7,923 bases of DNA, from contig NZ_JADEXF010000115.1 of the NCBI RefSeq assembly GCF_015207245.1, positions 1-7,923 of the forward strand, written 5' to 3'. Positions 1-6,094 of the stretch are shown here, piece after piece (positions within the stretch are counted from its first letter, which is position 1; each line of letters starts with the position of its first letter). The translations under genes were made by a program, and so were the position numbers. The notes beneath the pieces were generated by a model that did no database searches, was not told the origin of the DNA, and worked only from the letters and a program-made list of their open reading frames with translations. Source of the DNA: Nostoc cf. edaphicum LEGE 07299 (GTDB lineage Bacteria; Cyanobacteriota; Cyanobacteriia; Cyanobacteriales; Nostocaceae).

Positions 1-42
1 CCCTATTCCCTATTCCCTATTCCCTATTCCCTATTCCCTATT
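1..42. repeat. CCCTATT heptamer tandem repeat (six copies, runs off the left edge)
   Basis: Six perfect copies of CCCTATT run from the first base to position 42 and probably continue outside the window. Short tandem heptamers of this kind are a known class of repeat (STRR) in heterocyst-forming cyanobacteria. The array stops one base before the stop codon of the TerC-family gene, so it lies directly in that gene's 3' flank. Copy number is expected to vary between strains. Confidence 0.9.
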
Positions 43-43
43 C

Positions 44-766
44 TTACTTAGAGACTTCGCTCTTTTCCGGTTCTACTTGGGGTAATTCAGTACTAACGCG
101 CTTGGAAAATCCCCAGCCTAAGATCAGGAAGATGGCAGCAATCATGATCCATTCTGGTGGAACTAAACTATCGTTCACCACTTTCAACAATAAGCGCAAG
201 CCCACCAAGGCTACAGTTACATAGCCTGCGTCTTCTAGGTTTTCATATTCGTCTAGCCAACGGATAAACAATCCCGCCATGAATCGCAGCGTGATAATAC
301 CAATTGTTGCACCCGTCAGCACTAGCCATTTCTCTTGAGAAACTGCGATCGCAGTTGTCACACTATCCAAAGAAAATGCCAAATCTGTAAATGCAATCAC
401 AGGTATCGCTTGCAACAATGAATTAAACCGCGGCCCGTGATGGTGATCGTCCTTAGTTTCTTCCGAGGTAAAGTGTTGAAATACCAACCACAGTAGATAA
501 GCAGCGCCCAATAATTCAAATTGCCAGAATTGTTGTACCCAAGTGGCAGTGAGAATCAGGGAGATTCGCAGCACATAAGCAACGACTAAACCAAAGTTCA
601 AAGCTCTACGCTCAAGTTCCTTGTCTTCCAACCCCTTTGCGATCGCAGCGAGAGCGATCGCATTATCGGCAGATAACAGCGCCTCTAAAAGCACCAGGAT
701 CAGCAGAACTATAACGGCTTCAAGGCTGAAATGAAAGTCGAGGTAATCAAAAATTCGGTCTAGCAT
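44..766 (-). CDS. TerC family integral membrane protein
   Basis: A 240-residue multi-pass membrane protein of the TerC family (PF03741). It has the two signature acidic motifs: LEALLSADNA (residues 27-36) at the end of the first membrane helix, and TDLAFSLDSV (127-136) in a central helix. About seven hydrophobic segments are visible, with a cytoplasmic-type loop rich in acids and histidine (SEETKDDHHH, 101-110) and a charged C-terminal tail. Family members are linked to tellurite resistance, to metal (notably manganese) export that supplies secreted enzymes, and in plants to thylakoid protein insertion; the substrate here cannot be read from sequence. The start is ATG, with GAGAAA about 6-7 bases upstream as a weak ribosome site. 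Three HIP1 octamers (345, 639, 654) lie inside the gene, fitting a resident chromosomal gene. No ter partner genes are present, so a tellurite role is not supported. Confidence 0.9.
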   Translation of the reverse strand: MLDRIFDYLDFHFSLEAVIVLLILVLLEALLSADNAIALAAIAKGLEDKELERRALNFGLVVAYVLRISLILTATWVQQFWQFELLGAAYLLWLVFQHFTSEETKDDHHHGPRFNSLLQAIPVIAFTDLAFSLDSVTTAIAVSQEKWLVLTGATIGIITLRFMAGLFIRWLDEYENLEDAGYVTVALVGLRLLLKVVNDSLVPPEWIMIAAIFLILGWGFSKRVSTELPQVEPEKSEVSK

Positions 767-797
767 TCCGGGTTTCTCAAGCAGAAAAAATTAAAAT

Positions 798-825
798 TTG
801 ACAAGAACGGAGATTTATATATTAA
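798..825 (+). promoter_or_regulatory. Possible plus-strand promoter with perfect -35 box
   Basis: TTGACA (798-803) is a perfect -35 hexamer, followed after 16 bases by TATTAA (820-825), four of six matches to TATAAT. It overlaps the candidate minus-strand promoter and would give the toxin-antitoxin mRNA a leader of about 200 bases, or drive a short RNA. The AT-rich context makes chance likely. Confidence 0.2.
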
Positions 826-845
826 AAAGCGCAATAAATTGTCAC
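816..845 (-). promoter_or_regulatory. Candidate promoter of the TerC-family gene
   Basis: On the minus strand GTGACA (840-845) is followed after 18 bases by TATATA (816-821), about 50 bases upstream of the TerC-family ATG. The match to a sigma-70 type promoter is partial. It is a visual call only. Confidence 0.3.
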
Positions 846-997
846 TCTAATCCAGCTTAACGTGCTTGTGGTGGATTTTGAAGAGGGTTGAATGTATGCG
901 ATCGCAGGGCAAGTGGGGGAATTTGCGTATAAGTCAATACACCCAAGGTTTTAACATTTTCGTGAAGGCGATCGCAATGGGCTGCTGTCAGTTCGCA

Positions 998-1009
998 TCT
1001 AAAATTAGA
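998..1009 (+). promoter_or_regulatory. Palindrome overlapping a -10-like box before the toxin-antitoxin pair
   Basis: TCTAAAATTAGA has 5-base arms around a 2-base centre and contains TAAAAT (1000-1005), a good -10 hexamer 34 bases before the antitoxin ATG. A palindrome on the promoter fits the autoregulation usual for toxin-antitoxin operons. No convincing -35 box is visible at the right distance. Confidence 0.3.
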
Positions 1010-1038
1010 AGATGAGAACAAAAATATGGTAAGAGTTT

Positions 1039-1275
1039 ATGGATAACACACTTCTACAACGCATCACTCATAATCCAAATATCTGCCACGGTAAACCCTG
1101 CATTCGAGGACTTCGTTATCCAGTTGAGTTTATTTTGGAACTGCTCAGTTCTGGTATGACTACTGAAGAAATATTGAAAGATTATGACGATTTAGAATCT
1201 GAAGACATTTTGGCTGTCTTGTTATTTGCCGCTCGACTCAGCCAAGTCAAAAGCATTCATCGAATCGCCTCATGA
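1039..1275 (+). CDS. DUF433 family antitoxin
   Basis: A 78-residue protein with the whole DUF433 pattern. The N-terminal stretch ITHNPNICHGKPCIRGLRYP (residues 9-28) matches the family's usual 'I..dP.icgGkPcIrGtR.pV' segment. It is followed by the helical stretch MTTEEILKDYDDLESEDIL (40-58) and LLFAAR (61-66). DUF433 proteins are small helix-turn-helix-like antitoxins, usually coded just before a PIN-like toxin; they are inferred to neutralise it and to repress the operon. Here the usual GTR reads GLR. The start is ATG with GGTAAGAG ending 3 bases before it, a short-spaced ribosome site. The stop overlaps the toxin start (ATGA, 1272-1275), so the two are translationally coupled. The pair lies convergent to the Zorya-like operon and may stabilise the region. 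Confidence 0.88.
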   Translation: MDNTLLQRITHNPNICHGKPCIRGLRYPVEFILELLSSGMTTEEILKDYDDLESEDILAVLLFAARLSQVKSIHRIAS

Positions 1276-1625
1276 AATTTCTTGTCGATGCTCAGTTACC
1301 AGTTCGTCTTGCCCGTTTTCTCAAAACTTCAGGTTATGACACGATCCACACCAGAGACTTACCACGGGAAAATGCTACGCCAGATAATGAGATTAATGCC
1401 GTATCAATTCAACAAAATCGAATTTTAATTACCAAAGATGTGGATTTTGTCAACTCTTTTTTAACAGTTCAGCAACCTTATAAACTACTTTTAATCACCA
1501 CAGGCAATATCAATAACTCAGAATTGGAATCCCTATTTATAGCTAACTTCCAATCTGTAGTTGAATTGTTTAAGCAGCATTCCTATATTGAAATAAATCG
1601 AGACACCATTATTGTGCATCAGTAG
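1272..1625 (+). CDS. DUF5615 PIN-like toxin (putative RNase)
   Basis: A 117-residue PIN-like protein of the DUF5615 / Mut7-C-like group. The N-terminal strand KFLVDAQLP (residues 2-10) carries the first acidic residue D6. D38 and E40 lie in the ATPDNEI segment (35-41). The strand-turn ILITKDVDF (51-59) carries D56 and D58. Together these form the expected acidic metal site of a PIN-fold nuclease. The family is predicted, mostly by fold and by pairing with DUF433, to be the toxin half of a type II toxin-antitoxin system that cleaves RNA; activity of this member is inferred. Its length is normal and all the acidic positions are kept, so it looks intact. The ATG overlaps the antitoxin stop by 4 bases, so expression probably follows that of the antitoxin. 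Confidence 0.85.
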   Translation: MKFLVDAQLPVRLARFLKTSGYDTIHTRDLPRENATPDNEINAVSIQQNRILITKDVDFVNSFLTVQQPYKLLLITTGNINNSELESLFIANFQSVVELFKQHSYIEINRDTIIVHQ

Positions 1626-1629
1626 TCTC

Positions 1630-1720
1630 TAAGCTAATGAGCATTTAAGTTGCATAAACCCAGGGCTGAAGCCCTTACCACAAGCGAGTCAGTCTGGAAA
1701 AATGAATGACGATTAGCTTA
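1630..1720. repeat. Nested inverted repeat in the convergent spacer
   Basis: Two 16-base arms (1630-1645 and 1705-1720) match at 13 of 16 positions as inverted copies, including a perfect TAAGCTAAT/ATTAGCTTA core. They enclose a perfect inner palindrome, AGGGCTGAAGCCCT (1662-1675). The spacer separates the 3' end of the toxin gene from the 3' end of the zorC-like gene. The inner motif belongs to a palindrome widely scattered in Nostocales genomes (known from general experience, not searched). It could act as a bidirectional transcription barrier or be a small non-autonomous element. Confidence 0.55.
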
Positions 1721-1735
1721 TAAAAATTTCTAACA

Positions 1736-3121
1736 TCACACATAGGCTTTAGCTTCCCGTTCTAGACATTCAATCTCTCTTTGCCACGGCTCAAACTTGT
1801 GTTCTCGCTTTTGCAATTGATCTACTGTCGGGTTTCTGGGAGGCTGGGTATCTAAATTAGGCAAAATTCCTTTATCTGCAAGCCAGGTGTGGGAAAATAC
1901 CTGCCAAAGATAAACATGATCGTGTCTATCGCCACCCAGACAACGAATCCGCTTGACTGAAAGTGTGGATTCACCAAAAAGGATTTGCTCATTTATGGAA
2001 TTTTTCGGAAACAGGCGCGTCTCACTACCTCTTCCACGAAAGAATTCGACTACAAACCACTCACCAAAATCGAATATACAAACCTCTGTTGGGTCGCTAC
2101 CATCATCCTCTAGTAGATCAACATCACCTTCGATTTTATACCCTATGGCAATTTGCGATGTCTTGGGTAACAAGATGCGAAGCCGTTCAAAGCGGTTACT
2201 GTAGTTAGCCCAAAAATCCCTGCGACTACATAGCCTATTTGACTCGAAGTTTTCTAAATCTAACTTGTTCAATATGAGATTTACTAACTTTTGGAAATCA
2301 CCATAATTGATACCTCCAATCCATTCTCGAAGTCTTTGCCTTGCTGGATCTGAAAGCTTATACCAATTTTCACCATTTCTATAATTATTTCGCAACCAAT
2401 CAACCACTAAATAATGATTATTAGCTTTATAAGTGCAAACATTAGCTAGTAAATAATTGACAGCTTTTATTTGCTGATTATCTGACATTTCATCCAAACA
2501 GCTTAATAGCCAATTCACCTGCTCCTGATTCGGAGAAATAATTTTAGAGAAATAGGGAGTTATGTATTCTATAAACTTACTGAATAATGGAATCCAAATA
2601 GGTAAATCCTCTCGAATTTGGTTTAGCAGTTCAGTTTGGGTTACACGCTGTTCACAAGCAATTTTTGCCAATTCTCTACCTGTTTGTGTACTGCGAAGCG
2701 CCCGAATAATTTGAACTGGTAGCAGGTGATTAACTAAGTCAGAATTAGCAAATATATCAAAAGATTCTGCTAGAGACTGTGCTAACACCGATTCTTGCTG
2801 ACCACTATGATAAAGAGCCAAACGCCACAATAGCTGATGTTGCAACCATAAGTTAGAAATTGCTACCTGCCAAATAGCTGTTGATGTGTTCCCGGCTCGG
2901 TCAATATTTTGCTGATCCCACTGTGCTTTAGCATGAATGCAGTAAACCCAGTCCAACTGACTTACCTGATCCGCTTTACCCTGTTCAATAGCTTCTAATA
3001 TTTTATCAATGCTTGGTATTGATATTGTTACATCTAGTAAGTTATTTGCAAGCTGAATAAGTTGATTAGGACTACACTTGGGAGTTTCAGGTAGGGAAGG
3101 AATGGAAAACTGATAATTCAA
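1736..3121 (-). CDS. zorC-like: ZorC-like EH_signature-domain protein of a Zorya-like defence operon
   Basis: A 461-residue soluble protein, the last gene of the operon. Residues 1-300 are helical with no recognisable motif. Residues about 303-415 resemble the EH_signature domain (PF15611) of Zorya ZorC: FWANYSNRFERLRILLP (303-319), then a strand ending in E359 (GEWFVVEF, 353-360), then H402 within RHDHVYLWQ (399-407). E359 and H402 are the best candidates for the conserved Glu and His that name the domain. ZorC is thought to act with ZorD on invading DNA after the membrane motor senses phage attack. The family call rests on these motifs plus the zorA-zorB context. It starts 13 bases after zorB with TTG, supported by AAAGGA 9 bases upstream; the only internal Met is residue 212, so no nearby ATG competes. 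No ZorD follows: after 1736 comes a convergent toxin-antitoxin pair. Confidence 0.72.
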   Translation of the reverse strand: MNYQFSIPSLPETPKCSPNQLIQLANNLLDVTISIPSIDKILEAIEQGKADQVSQLDWVYCIHAKAQWDQQNIDRAGNTSTAIWQVAISNLWLQHQLLWRLALYHSGQQESVLAQSLAESFDIFANSDLVNHLLPVQIIRALRSTQTGRELAKIACEQRVTQTELLNQIREDLPIWIPLFSKFIEYITPYFSKIISPNQEQVNWLLSCLDEMSDNQQIKAVNYLLANVCTYKANNHYLVVDWLRNNYRNGENWYKLSDPARQRLREWIGGINYGDFQKLVNLILNKLDLENFESNRLCSRRDFWANYSNRFERLRILLPKTSQIAIGYKIEGDVDLLEDDGSDPTEVCIFDFGEWFVVEFFRGRGSETRLFPKNSINEQILFGESTLSVKRIRCLGGDRHDHVYLWQVFSHTWLADKGILPNLDTQPPRNPTVDQLQKREHKFEPWQREIECLEREAKAYV

Positions 3122-3124
3122 TGT

Positions 3125-3136
3125 TTGAGTTCCTTT
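3125..3136 (-). promoter_or_regulatory. Ribosome binding site deciding the TTG start of zorC-like
   Basis: On the minus strand AAAGGA overlaps the zorB stop codon and is followed after 9 bases by TTG (3121-3119). No ATG or GTG in the same frame lies near it. The site therefore supports TTG as the true start and suggests coupling to zorB translation. Confidence 0.6.
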
Positions 3137-3785
3137 AAAGAGAGGTTTTAGTGATATTTTTCTTTAATTCATCACTGCGAAACTGAAAGCGGAAAACTAC
3201 TTTGCGATCGCTTGGATTATCACGTTTCTTGTCAGATTCAATTTCTCCACGACCAGCAGCTAATATTTTCTGGCTTAAAGGTGCTTTGGTAGGGAAATTC
3301 ATATCATAAAAAATGTAGTTGTAAACTGATGATGATCGCAACAAACTTAGTTGTAAATTAGTTTTGTCGTCTCCATCTGAGCTAGTGTGACCTTCTATAA
3401 CTACGCGGCTAATTTCCTGCTCAAATTCTGGTTTTGAGAAAATAACCCCACTGTAAACAGGAATAAAGCGGCGTAGAAAGGCTTTACCTTCTGGTTTAAG
3501 TTCTGTACTTCCCTTAGCAAAAAGAATTGATTCTTGGATACTGACATCCCCAGTTCCTGGGTTGACTTTAACATTGATATTGTTGCTTTTCATCTGTCCC
3601 ACAACGTTACCAATTACTACCCGTTTTGGTACATCCTTTTGTGCAAGTTGGAGTAGGGCTGTAATAAATAGCAAAGCAAAAAACATTAGTAAACCAGACA
3701 TCAGATCGCCAATAGACAGATAGATACTAGAGTCATCATCCTCTATAATATCTGCATCAATTTCACCTCTGATAAAATCATCCAT
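3135..3785 (-). CDS. zorB-like: ZorB-like OmpA/MotB-type stator subunit
   Basis: A 216-residue inner-membrane protein with a short acidic cytoplasmic N terminus. One membrane helix follows (about residues 22-46, YLSIGDLMSGLLMFFALLFI) with D27 in the position of the proton-binding aspartate of MotB-type stators. A periplasmic OmpA-like peptidoglycan-binding domain follows (about 82-202): ILFAKGSTELKPEGKAFL (87-104), IEGHTSSDG (130-138), NLQLSLLRSSSVYNYI (143-158), NPSDRKVVFRF (190-200). With the ZorA-like partner it should form an ion-driven complex anchored to the cell wall. The frame is open upstream to 3830, but ATG at 3785 is preferred: it has GGTGGA 7 bases upstream, puts D27 at the usual distance from the N terminus, and overlaps zorA by only 8 bases. 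The overlap and the 13-base gap to the next gene show one transcript. Confidence 0.88.
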   Translation of the reverse strand: MDDFIRGEIDADIIEDDDSSIYLSIGDLMSGLLMFFALLFITALLQLAQKDVPKRVVIGNVVGQMKSNNINVKVNPGTGDVSIQESILFAKGSTELKPEGKAFLRRFIPVYSGVIFSKPEFEQEISRVVIEGHTSSDGDDKTNLQLSLLRSSSVYNYIFYDMNFPTKAPLSQKILAAGRGEIESDKKRDNPSDRKVVFRFQFRSDELKKNITKTSL

Positions 3786-6069
3786 GATTGCTTCCACCAT
3801 TACCAAATTGGCGGTTATCATGTGCAGCAACTAAAACTCTTGCTGTCTCTAGCAAACCTCCGCAAACTCTAGCCATAGAAGTATCTGCTTGTTGGAAAAA
3901 GCTTAACTGTGAGTCAACAGTCCTTTGCATAGAAACTTCAAGATGACCCTGCCAAGCCTGAAGGCTATCGTCAAATTTTCGATTCAAATTTCTGTATGAA
4001 TTGTCTACTATTTGCACTTGTTCGCCAATATCACGGGCAAGTTCTTGTAGTTGCATTAGTCGTTGTGCATCGTTTAATCCAGCCGCACTAACTAATCTGT
4101 TAATTTGTTCTACAGACACCTGAATTTTAGTCATGCTTTTATCTACTTCTTGAGTCAATTCATTACGCCTTTGAGATTCTTCTCGGAAGACTTTATCAAG
4201 ATTGTTCACAACCCCAGATAATCCATCTCGTTGTTTGCCTAGCGTCCCTTCGAGTAAGTTGTTTTGTTGTTGAAAGAATGTCTGTAAATTTGTTTGATAT
4301 TCTTCCCTAAATCTTGTCAAATCATCTTCTACTGTATGGCGAGTTGCTGTGAGTGTCGCATCAATATTTACTAAAGTAGCCAGAAGATTATCCTTCGCAT
4401 CATTCATCAACCCAGAAGCTTGATTACCTACTGTTTGTAGAGTATTAGTTTGCTCATGAAAGGTTGTATTTGCTTGGGTGAGAATTTGGATAATTCCAGT
4501 CCGAGTAGCTTGAAGCATCTGCTGTTCTACTGCTGCGCGTTCTTGTAGCGCTGTCTGAAGTTCCTCTCGAATTCCCCGGAAGGTAGCAGCAGCTTGCACT
4601 GCACTGGCTTCAAAAGCACTTCGCTGGGCTGTCATTCCTTCGATACTCTGAACTACAGCTCGATTAATTTCGTGAGATGTTTGTTGTATAACTCCCGTAG
4701 TTTCAGTTTGGAATTGACTCAAAGTTTGTCCCATATTGCTAGCAAATCCTTGAAGCATCTCCTTTTCCACAGATGCGCGTTCTTGTAGCGCTGTCTGAAG
4801 TTCCTCTCGAATTCCTCGGAAGGTAGCAGCAGCTTGCACTGCACTTGTTTCAAAAGCACTTCTCTGGGCTGTCATTCCTTGGATACTTTGGTTTACGGCT
4901 CGATTAATTTCGTCGGCTGTTTGTTGTAAAACACCTTTTGTATCTGTTTGAAATTGATTGAGAGTGTATCCCAGGTGGTTAGCGAATACTTGGAGTTCGA
5001 CCAAAGTTTCTTTTTGAAAGTTCTGAATTGTCAAGATGGAACTAGCCAAACTTTGAGATATACCACCCAATTCTCTATGTAAACTCAGCACAGCTTCGGA
5101 AGCTTGTTGGGTTAACTCTGCACTTTTATCTAGTCGATCTGCAATGGGTTCGAGTACCTGAACTCGCATATCCTTAATGAGTTCTTCTAAAACTCTCTGT
5201 CCCTGATTTTCTTGGAGTTCTCGAAGTTGTTGCTGCTCTTTGAAAATTGCTCGCAGCGCTGGTAAAATAGCAGTTTGCACTTGCTCTCCTACAGATTGAC
5301 CAATAGCATGGGCTGACAATTGGTTTAAGCCGGCGAATTGTTCTGCAATACTCCTACCTACAGCTTGACCAATGCCTTCCGCATTTAGTTGCTTTAACCC
5401 GGTCAAGTTTTTTGCTACAAGACTAAGTGCTTCAACTACTTCACGGTTGTCGTTATCTGCCGTTTTCAAAATTGCGATCGCCTTCAATTTCTGACGCAAA
5501 CTATCGCGCCGTTTCTGCCTTAGCGAATCACACCCAAACAAAACTAAAGTAAACAAGCTACCAGAACCAAGCCCCATCAAGGAAGTAGAAAAAGCTGTTT
5601 TCATTCCTACCAGTAGCCCTTTACTGGCAGTCATCAATTCTTTAGGATTTTCTGTAGATAAATTTATTCCTTGGAGTCCCTCCTGTATACTGTAAAAGGT
5701 TCCTAAAACGCCGATGGCAGTACACAAGGTTATCACAAAGTGCAGGGAACTACGAGGTATGGGATGGGCTAAAACAGACGGATGCTTTATCAGTATGAAA
5801 TTACCATCTTTTTGTCTGAATCTACTAGAGTCATCGGTTCCTAAATGATCCTTTAACCATTGGCGAACTTCGTTTGAAAGCTTTACATTTTTACCATTTT
5901 TCAAATTACTCAAACATTTAATAGAGGCTCCAGTTATGCCACACTCTGAGCGCCAATACTGAAATAATGTGTAAAGCTCGACAATAATTGCGGCTATTAA
6001 GACAAAAGCAGTTGCCCAATGAAAAGGTTCGTTATCCCAAATAATGTCCCAAACTTTTGCTATTTCCAC
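3778..6069 (-). CDS. zorA-like: ZorA-like MotA/TolQ/ExbB-type motor protein with long coiled-coil tail
   Basis: A 763-residue membrane protein. Membrane helices are at about 18-40, 108-131 and 152-180. The second carries GVLGTFYSIQEGL (120-132), the hallmark of the MotA/TolQ/ExbB channel family. The third carries GMKTAFSTSLMGLGSG (155-170), as in ZorA. From about 185 to the C terminus is a very long helical, Gln/Glu-rich tail, as in ZorA, where it projects into the cytoplasm and is thought to transmit the signal from the motor. Residues 361-440 and 441-520 are a tandem 80-aa duplication, and a weaker 23-residue repeat occurs at 227-264 (QLNAEGIGQAVG / QLSAHAIGQSVG). Tail length rules out ordinary TolQ/ExbB/MotA. 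The start is GTG with GAGGGG 6 bases upstream. It overlaps zorB by 8 bases and follows the 115-aa gene by 25 bases. One HIP1 site lies inside (5474). Confidence 0.88.
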   Translation of the reverse strand: MEIAKVWDIIWDNEPFHWATAFVLIAAIIVELYTLFQYWRSECGITGASIKCLSNLKNGKNVKLSNEVRQWLKDHLGTDDSSRFRQKDGNFILIKHPSVLAHPIPRSSLHFVITLCTAIGVLGTFYSIQEGLQGINLSTENPKELMTASKGLLVGMKTAFSTSLMGLGSGSLFTLVLFGCDSLRQKRRDSLRQKLKAIAILKTADNDNREVVEALSLVAKNLTGLKQLNAEGIGQAVGRSIAEQFAGLNQLSAHAIGQSVGEQVQTAILPALRAIFKEQQQLRELQENQGQRVLEELIKDMRVQVLEPIADRLDKSAELTQQASEAVLSLHRELGGISQSLASSILTIQNFQKETLVELQVFANHLGYTLNQFQTDTKGVLQQTADEINRAVNQSIQGMTAQRSAFETSAVQAAATFRGIREELQTALQERASVEKEMLQGFASNMGQTLSQFQTETTGVIQQTSHEINRAVVQSIEGMTAQRSAFEASAVQAAATFRGIREELQTALQERAAVEQQMLQATRTGIIQILTQANTTFHEQTNTLQTVGNQASGLMNDAKDNLLATLVNIDATLTATRHTVEDDLTRFREEYQTNLQTFFQQQNNLLEGTLGKQRDGLSGVVNNLDKVFREESQRRNELTQEVDKSMTKIQVSVEQINRLVSAAGLNDAQRLMQLQELARDIGEQVQIVDNSYRNLNRKFDDSLQAWQGHLEVSMQRTVDSQLSFFQQADTSMARVCGGLLETARVLVAAHDNRQFGNGGSNHG
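4511..4990 (-). repeat. Tandem 240-bp duplication inside the ZorA-like tail
   Basis: Positions 4511-4750 and 4751-4990 are head-to-tail copies of exactly 240 bases (80 codons), about 85% identical by hand count and about 93% over the first 110 bases. No insertion or deletion separates them, so the frame and heptad register are preserved. They encode residues 361-440 and 441-520; both contain GMTAQRSAFE and AVQAAATFRGIREELQTALQ. High DNA identity suggests a recent duplication or gene conversion. Confidence 0.9.
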
Positions 6070-6094
6070 ACTGCACCCCTCTTGTTTATCTTGG

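Noticed and set aside
44..766. Tellurite-resistance or Ter stress island together with the Zorya-like genes
   Set aside because: Only a TerC-family gene is present, it is common in cyanobacteria, and it is separated from the operon by the toxin-antitoxin pair; no TerD, TerB or TerY genes are seen.
1662..1675. Classic rho-independent terminator
   Set aside because: The hairpin is good, but neither strand has a following T-tract.
1953..2208. Two plus-strand open frames of 81-83 codons
   Set aside because: They lie antisense inside the zorC-like gene, have no family features, and are explained as shadows of its coding strand.
3786..3830. Fifteen-residue N-terminal extension of the ZorB-like protein
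   Set aside because: It would overlap zorA by 53 bases. The ATG at 3785 has a good ribosome site and the usual distance to the membrane aspartate.
4594..4788. Plus-strand 64-codon open frame
   Set aside because: It lies antisense to the duplicated ZorA-like tail, with no ribosome site or recognisable motif.
3135..6069. Flagellar MotAB or TolQR/ExbBD system
   Set aside because: The channel protein has a cytoplasmic coiled-coil tail of over 500 residues, and no flagellar, TolA or TonB genes are present; the EH_signature-like neighbour fits Zorya.
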